Assembly (NCBI RefSeq): GCF_943590815.1
Contig: NZ_CALSBS010000013.1
Location: 1 to 64,000 of the forward strand
DNA from: Pseudocitrobacter vendiensis
GTDB lineage: Bacteria > Pseudomonadota > Gammaproteobacteria > Enterobacterales > Enterobacteriaceae
DNA: 64,000 nt
Direction: 5' to 3'
The notes beneath the pieces were generated by a model. The model ran no database searches and was not told where the DNA came from. It worked only from the letters and a program-made list of their open reading frames with translations. A program made the position numbers and the translations under genes. Shown piece after piece: positions 60,845 through 64,000 of this stretch. How positions within the stretch are numbered: position 1 is the first letter of the stretch; every line of letters begins with the position of its first letter.

Positions 60845-61252
60845 AGTCACTCCTTTGTTTTAAACAGTATACAAATCTCTATCGTTCCATTTTTCGGATA
60901 AGAGACCTATTTTCGCGAAACTAAAACAAAGTAAGTAAATTTTATTTATGCAGTCTCCAGCATGTAGACTGATTGCGGCCGGAAACGGAAACACGTGTCA
61001 AAAAATTGAAACTAACCGGAGCAGGAAAGGAAGCAGCAGAAAGAGTGTCATTTTGGATTGGAGTTGATGCGGAAGGTAACGGATGGTTTATGAAGAGCTG
61101 TGACCGGAGAGCAATGCAGTTAATCATATCGGTCAATGAGTACGTTGAAATATAGCGGATTAAAGAACAGATTTGAGGAATAAAAAAAGGCACGGATAAC
61201 CGTGCCTTCTTGGGAGTATAAAAAACTGAAGATATAAAACTATCTTCAGCAC
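60845..61252. other. Cluster promoter region and a doubtful short frame
   Basis: It probably holds the promoter of the 60844 cluster. A plus-strand frame 60973-61155 (about 60 codons, no ATG) has protein-like composition (VSFWIGVDAEGNGWFMKS) and ends shortly before the terminator at 61187; it may be a decayed or frameshifted small gene. Confidence 0.35.
61187..61208 (-). terminator. Terminator of the gene ending at 61253
   Basis: AAGGCACGG pairs with CCGTGCCTT around ATAA. On the minus strand the hairpin is followed by a run of T (complement of A 61182-61188). It also has TTCTT on the plus side, so it may work in both directions. Confidence 0.8.
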
Positions 61253-62209
61253 TCATGCCGCAACGGAGACTTTAACCTCTGTAGCGGGGATGAGTTTACG
61301 TAATGTGGAGAATACTTCATAAATTAGATCCTGACGGTCATGGATTTTAACCCGGCCACCAGTCAATTCAGATACATTCACCCCTTGGTAAAGTTCATTA
61401 ACGACTTCACCATCTTGATCAAGGACTCGAACATGAGCAACCATATGAAAGTAAGATTTTGCAGCATAACTTTCATAAATATCAATAATCGATTCATTAT
61501 TACGACGTAAAACTACTTTGCCGGACGGCAGCGTTGTTTCATCCATATAACAATCGGTTAATTGATCGTCGAAATCGTCCTCTTGAAGTGAAATATGCAG
61601 ACTCAGTTCGTCGGTAATTCGACGTGAATATGAATACTCACTAAATGTATAAGCGGCCATGCTTATATCACTGAAAGTGCGATAAGCATCATGAAGACCG
61701 GATGTTATTTCATCTGATACATAGTTGATAAGCCCAATAAAATGCGTATTCCAGAATTGTTCCAGTGCAAAACGGGCGATTAAAACCTGTCCATCAACTT
61801 CCATCAGTTTTTTGTATTCTTCACGATCATAGCCACCAGGTTGTGTGCTATCCGCAGAAAGACTTAGGATATCACAACAGACATCATCGTATTCAAAGCG
61901 GCTAGTCGCGTAGTGTTTACCAGAGATATCCAGATACTGACCGGAAACTTGGTCGAAGACCTCAAGGAAGTAAACCAGGCGCTTCTTGAGGGTATTAGCA
62001 TCCAGTCCATCCAGTTGAGTAGCATTAAGCGTTTCCGCATAATGGTCCACAGACTGTCTTAATTCACTGGCTGATATACTGCAAGAAAAAGAAACCTCGT
62101 CGCCCTGGCAGTGAGAGACATTGATATGAATCTCTGTCTCATCAAAATCAATGCCAATGTCTGCCAGTACTGCACGAACGTAGTTTTGATTATCAGTATA
62201 ATTAGTCAT
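61253..62209 (-). CDS. Hypothetical protein, paralogue of the next gene
   Basis: A 318-residue acidic protein from ATG 62209 (GAGGAAGTG ribosome site). It shares with the neighbour at 62386 the segment DGQVLIARFALEQFWNTHF (DGKVLIARYALKQFFHSDF there), a RRITDELSLHISLQ-type block and the ending RVKIHDRQDLIYE. No known domain. Downstream is a good terminator. The upstream leader holds a conserved hairpin, so expression may be RNA-controlled. Confidence 0.68.
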   Translation of the reverse strand: MTNYTDNQNYVRAVLADIGIDFDETEIHINVSHCQGDEVSFSCSISASELRQSVDHYAETLNATQLDGLDANTLKKRLVYFLEVFDQVSGQYLDISGKHYATSRFEYDDVCCDILSLSADSTQPGGYDREEYKKLMEVDGQVLIARFALEQFWNTHFIGLINYVSDEITSGLHDAYRTFSDISMAAYTFSEYSYSRRITDELSLHISLQEDDFDDQLTDCYMDETTLPSGKVVLRRNNESIIDIYESYAAKSYFHMVAHVRVLDQDGEVVNELYQGVNVSELTGGRVKIHDRQDLIYEVFSTLRKLIPATEVKVSVAA

Positions 62210-62270
62210 TTTCACTTCCTCAGGAAAATTGAAAGGAAGTGCCCCATAGGGGAGCAACTTCCCCAGTGGG
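62210..62270 (-). promoter_or_regulatory. Structured mRNA leader of the gene at 62209
   Basis: In the transcript GGAAGT pairs with ACTTCC (62262-62257 with 62240-62235) around an inner CCCC/GGGG stem with a 3-nt loop. The ACTTCC arm can also pair with GGAAGT inside the ribosome site just before the ATG, so two exclusive foldings are possible. The same design precedes the paralogue at 63321. Confidence 0.6.
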
Positions 62271-62385
62271 TGGATAAAAATATGTTTTTCTAAATCATTC
62301 TATCCTGCCAGTTAAACAGGAAAGTGAACGCAATCATTTAGTCGAACAAAGTTACTTTTTACGATGAGGTGAGAATGAGGACCGG

Positions 62386-63321
62386 TTAAACACCGTCCCG
62401 AAACTCTTCAATCGCTTCATGGATCAACGCTGCTCTGTCACAGATTTGTACTCGGCCACAAGGTCCCACAGAAGAGAAGGTTCCGTGCGAGGATTCACAC
62501 TTAACACTCCCATCACTGCCAGTGAAACGAACGTTCATCATAACCGGCACATCGTGTCCGGAACTTACGCAGGTATAAAGACGAATGAGTTTTTCATCAT
62601 CGCAATACGCCCCCGTCGTGCCTTCAGACTCATTGAAACCAATGTAAAGATCAGGCATGCAAGCCGGGTATTCATCAGTGTTCAGCTCAAGATGCAACAT
62701 CAGTTCATGATTTACACGACGGTGATATTGATATTGACCTAAACTATGAAATGAATTTTTAACAGACTTGATAACCTGAAGAGAATTAAATAGACACTCT
62801 GTTATTTTTTTCTCAAACTCATAGATAAAGTCGCCAAAATCAGAATGGAAAAATTGCTTCAGTGCATACCGGGCAATAAGAACTTTCCCGTCAACACTCA
62901 TTCTATTCTGATAAATTTCCTTTCTGAGACCTTTCTGAAATTCATCATATTCAGGCAACGATTCTGAGGCCGCCAATATTGATGTTGCTATATCGAAAAA
63001 TTTCATAGTGCTATGCGCATTATGATAACCACGAATTGTTATTTTCTGAAACCCAGACTTTTCATATACTTTAAAAAGGTATTTGATTTTATTCCGGAGA
63101 ACTTCGGTTTCAGAATACGGCGCTTTATGTTTTATCAACTCTTCGATATATGAATCAAGATAGAATAACAAATCATCAGTCGCCACTTCTGCTTTGAATG
63201 AGAGTTGTTCAAAGAAATTAGACTTATCAAACAGTTTAATATCCTGTTGAATTACTGTCAGACCAAGTTGTTTTTTAAGCATGGCGCTAACAAAATTTAT
63301 ATCATCGTTTTCATTAAACAT
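62386..63321 (-). CDS. Hypothetical protein, paralogue of the previous gene
   Basis: A 311-residue protein from ATG 63321 (GAGGAAGTAG upstream). Tandem diverged duplicate of the gene at 61253; conserved blocks are VDGKVLIARYALKQFFHSDF, YQYHRRVNHELMLHLEL and GRVQICDRAALIHEAIEEF. No function recognised. Confidence 0.68.
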   Translation of the reverse strand: MFNENDDINFVSAMLKKQLGLTVIQQDIKLFDKSNFFEQLSFKAEVATDDLLFYLDSYIEELIKHKAPYSETEVLRNKIKYLFKVYEKSGFQKITIRGYHNAHSTMKFFDIATSILAASESLPEYDEFQKGLRKEIYQNRMSVDGKVLIARYALKQFFHSDFGDFIYEFEKKITECLFNSLQVIKSVKNSFHSLGQYQYHRRVNHELMLHLELNTDEYPACMPDLYIGFNESEGTTGAYCDDEKLIRLYTCVSSGHDVPVMMNVRFTGSDGSVKCESSHGTFSSVGPCGRVQICDRAALIHEAIEEFRDGV

Positions 63322-63385
63322 ATCTACTTCCTCTTGAAAGAATAAAGGAAGCATCCCCTAAAGGGATTGAGCTTCCCTTAGGGTT
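63322..63385 (-). promoter_or_regulatory. Structured mRNA leader of the gene at 63321
   Basis: GGAAGC pairs with GCTTCC (63376-63371 with 63352-63347) around an inner ATCCC/GGGAT stem. Compared with the leader of the paralogue, the last outer pair has changed from T-A to C-G on both sides, a compensatory change that supports the helix. GCTTCC can alternatively pair with GGAAG of the ribosome site. Confidence 0.6.
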
Positions 63386-63394
63386 ATTTATTAA

Positions 63395-64000
63395 TTACAT
63401 GTAAAGCAGATCATCCGAATGCTCTGGAGCATACGAATTGATTTGCTTAAGCGAGTTATTTATAGCCTTTCTGTACAGCGATGAAGAATGCGATTGAACC
63501 ATTTTGTACTCAGTGACGAGAAGAGGTGAAGTAAAGCAACCTAGATTCGCGTCGAGAGTTAAAGGGCCATCGTTGCAAGATTCAATAACAGCGTAAATGC
63601 GCCGCTTCATCACCCTACCCGACAGGTAACGATTAACATGGTTCAGGAACTTGTCAGCCCCAGAAATACTACTCACATCCCAGTTGGCAGAAATTATCTG
63701 GTCTGCAACTGAAACGGGTACCGGTTCAACTACTATCTGAGTATTGATTTGATGGTCAACACTGAAGAACCTGGTTAACACTTGTGGAACTGAACTTTCC
63801 GCAACCTTTTCTGTAACTGCGAAAATAAGCGGAAGAACCTGAGATAAGCGTGACCGTAACTGGCCATGAAGATGGCTGATGAAATTGTGACCGTTTTCAA
63901 CCATACCAAGGATTAAATCCTTGTCTGCATTGCTGGAACGATAATAGACATAGTCCAGTTTTTCACGGTTCACACCTTCATTCAGCCAGTCTGGCTCAAC
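63395..64000 (-). CDS. Hypothetical protein, 5' end outside window
   Basis: The frame is open to the window edge, so the true start lies beyond 64000; a GTG at 63973 is internal or an alternative start. About 200 residues visible (LDYVYYRSSNADKDLILGMV ... SYAPEHSDDLLYM). Not recognised. On the same strand and next to the two paralogues, possibly part of one functional group. Confidence 0.55.
   Translation of the reverse strand, partial: VEPDWLNEGVNREKLDYVYYRSSNADKDLILGMVENGHNFISHLHGQLRSRLSQVLPLIFAVTEKVAESSVPQVLTRFFSVDHQINTQIVVEPVPVSVADQIISANWDVSSISGADKFLNHVNRYLSGRVMKRRIYAVIESCNDGPLTLDANLGCFTSPLLVTEYKMVQSHSSSLYRKAINNSLKQINSYAPEHSDDLLYM

Overview
The window looks like part of a large plasmid (or integrative element) of an enterobacterium, interrupted by a foreign GC-rich integrative and conjugative element (ICE). 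The outer thirds (about 1-12,050 and 54,560-64,000) have moderate GC and carry enterobacterial-type genes: hipBA, an Hha-family protein, an IS3-family element, Tn7-type remnants, a Tus homologue and many hypothetical genes. The species and plasmid type cannot be fixed from this sequence, and 'plasmid' is an inference.

Left host part (1-12,050). An IS21-family istB fragment is joined to the start of a tnsE-like gene, which follows the end of a tnsD-like gene: debris of a Tn7-like transposon. Next come a hipBA toxin-antitoxin operon with four evenly spaced operator-like repeats, and a three-gene unit (trypsin-like protease, glycine/alanine-rich membrane protein, and a 462-codon gene of unknown function). 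An intact IS3-family element with a 3-bp target duplication sits after codon 3 of that last gene. Then come several hypothetical genes, a CoiA-like protein, a secreted protein and an Hha homologue.

ICE (about 12,060-54,555). Gene order matches the Tn4371 family: tyrosine integrase, DUF1016 nuclease, RadC, DUF932, ParB, DUF736, DUF2958, DUF2285, a small HTH protein, RepA, ParA, DUF2840, TraF-type peptidase, relaxase, then traG, an RHH protein, trbBCDEJKLFGI and DUF2274. Three iterons and an AT-rich stretch behind repA look like an oriV. A TTTTTTGTT sequence near both ends is the likely att core. Cargo sits in two places: an AT-richer RloC/PrrC-like zinc-hook ATPase between radC and the DUF932 gene, and about 11 kb between the relaxase and traG. 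The larger cargo holds an Mla/MCE-type ABC transporter with an outer-membrane efflux factor under a TetR regulator that is fused to a fragment of an SMR pump. It also holds two LysR regulators, an SMR transporter, a second TrbK/EexN-like exclusion lipoprotein, an SRPBCC protein and decayed enzyme genes.

Right host part (54,560-64,000). A plasmid-type tyrosine recombinase faces a compact minus-strand cluster of small membrane and unknown genes that includes a Tus homologue. Beyond it lie two paralogous unknown genes. Each is preceded by the same kind of RNA hairpin, with a compensatory base-pair change and a possible alternative pairing with its own ribosome binding site. The last gene runs off the window.
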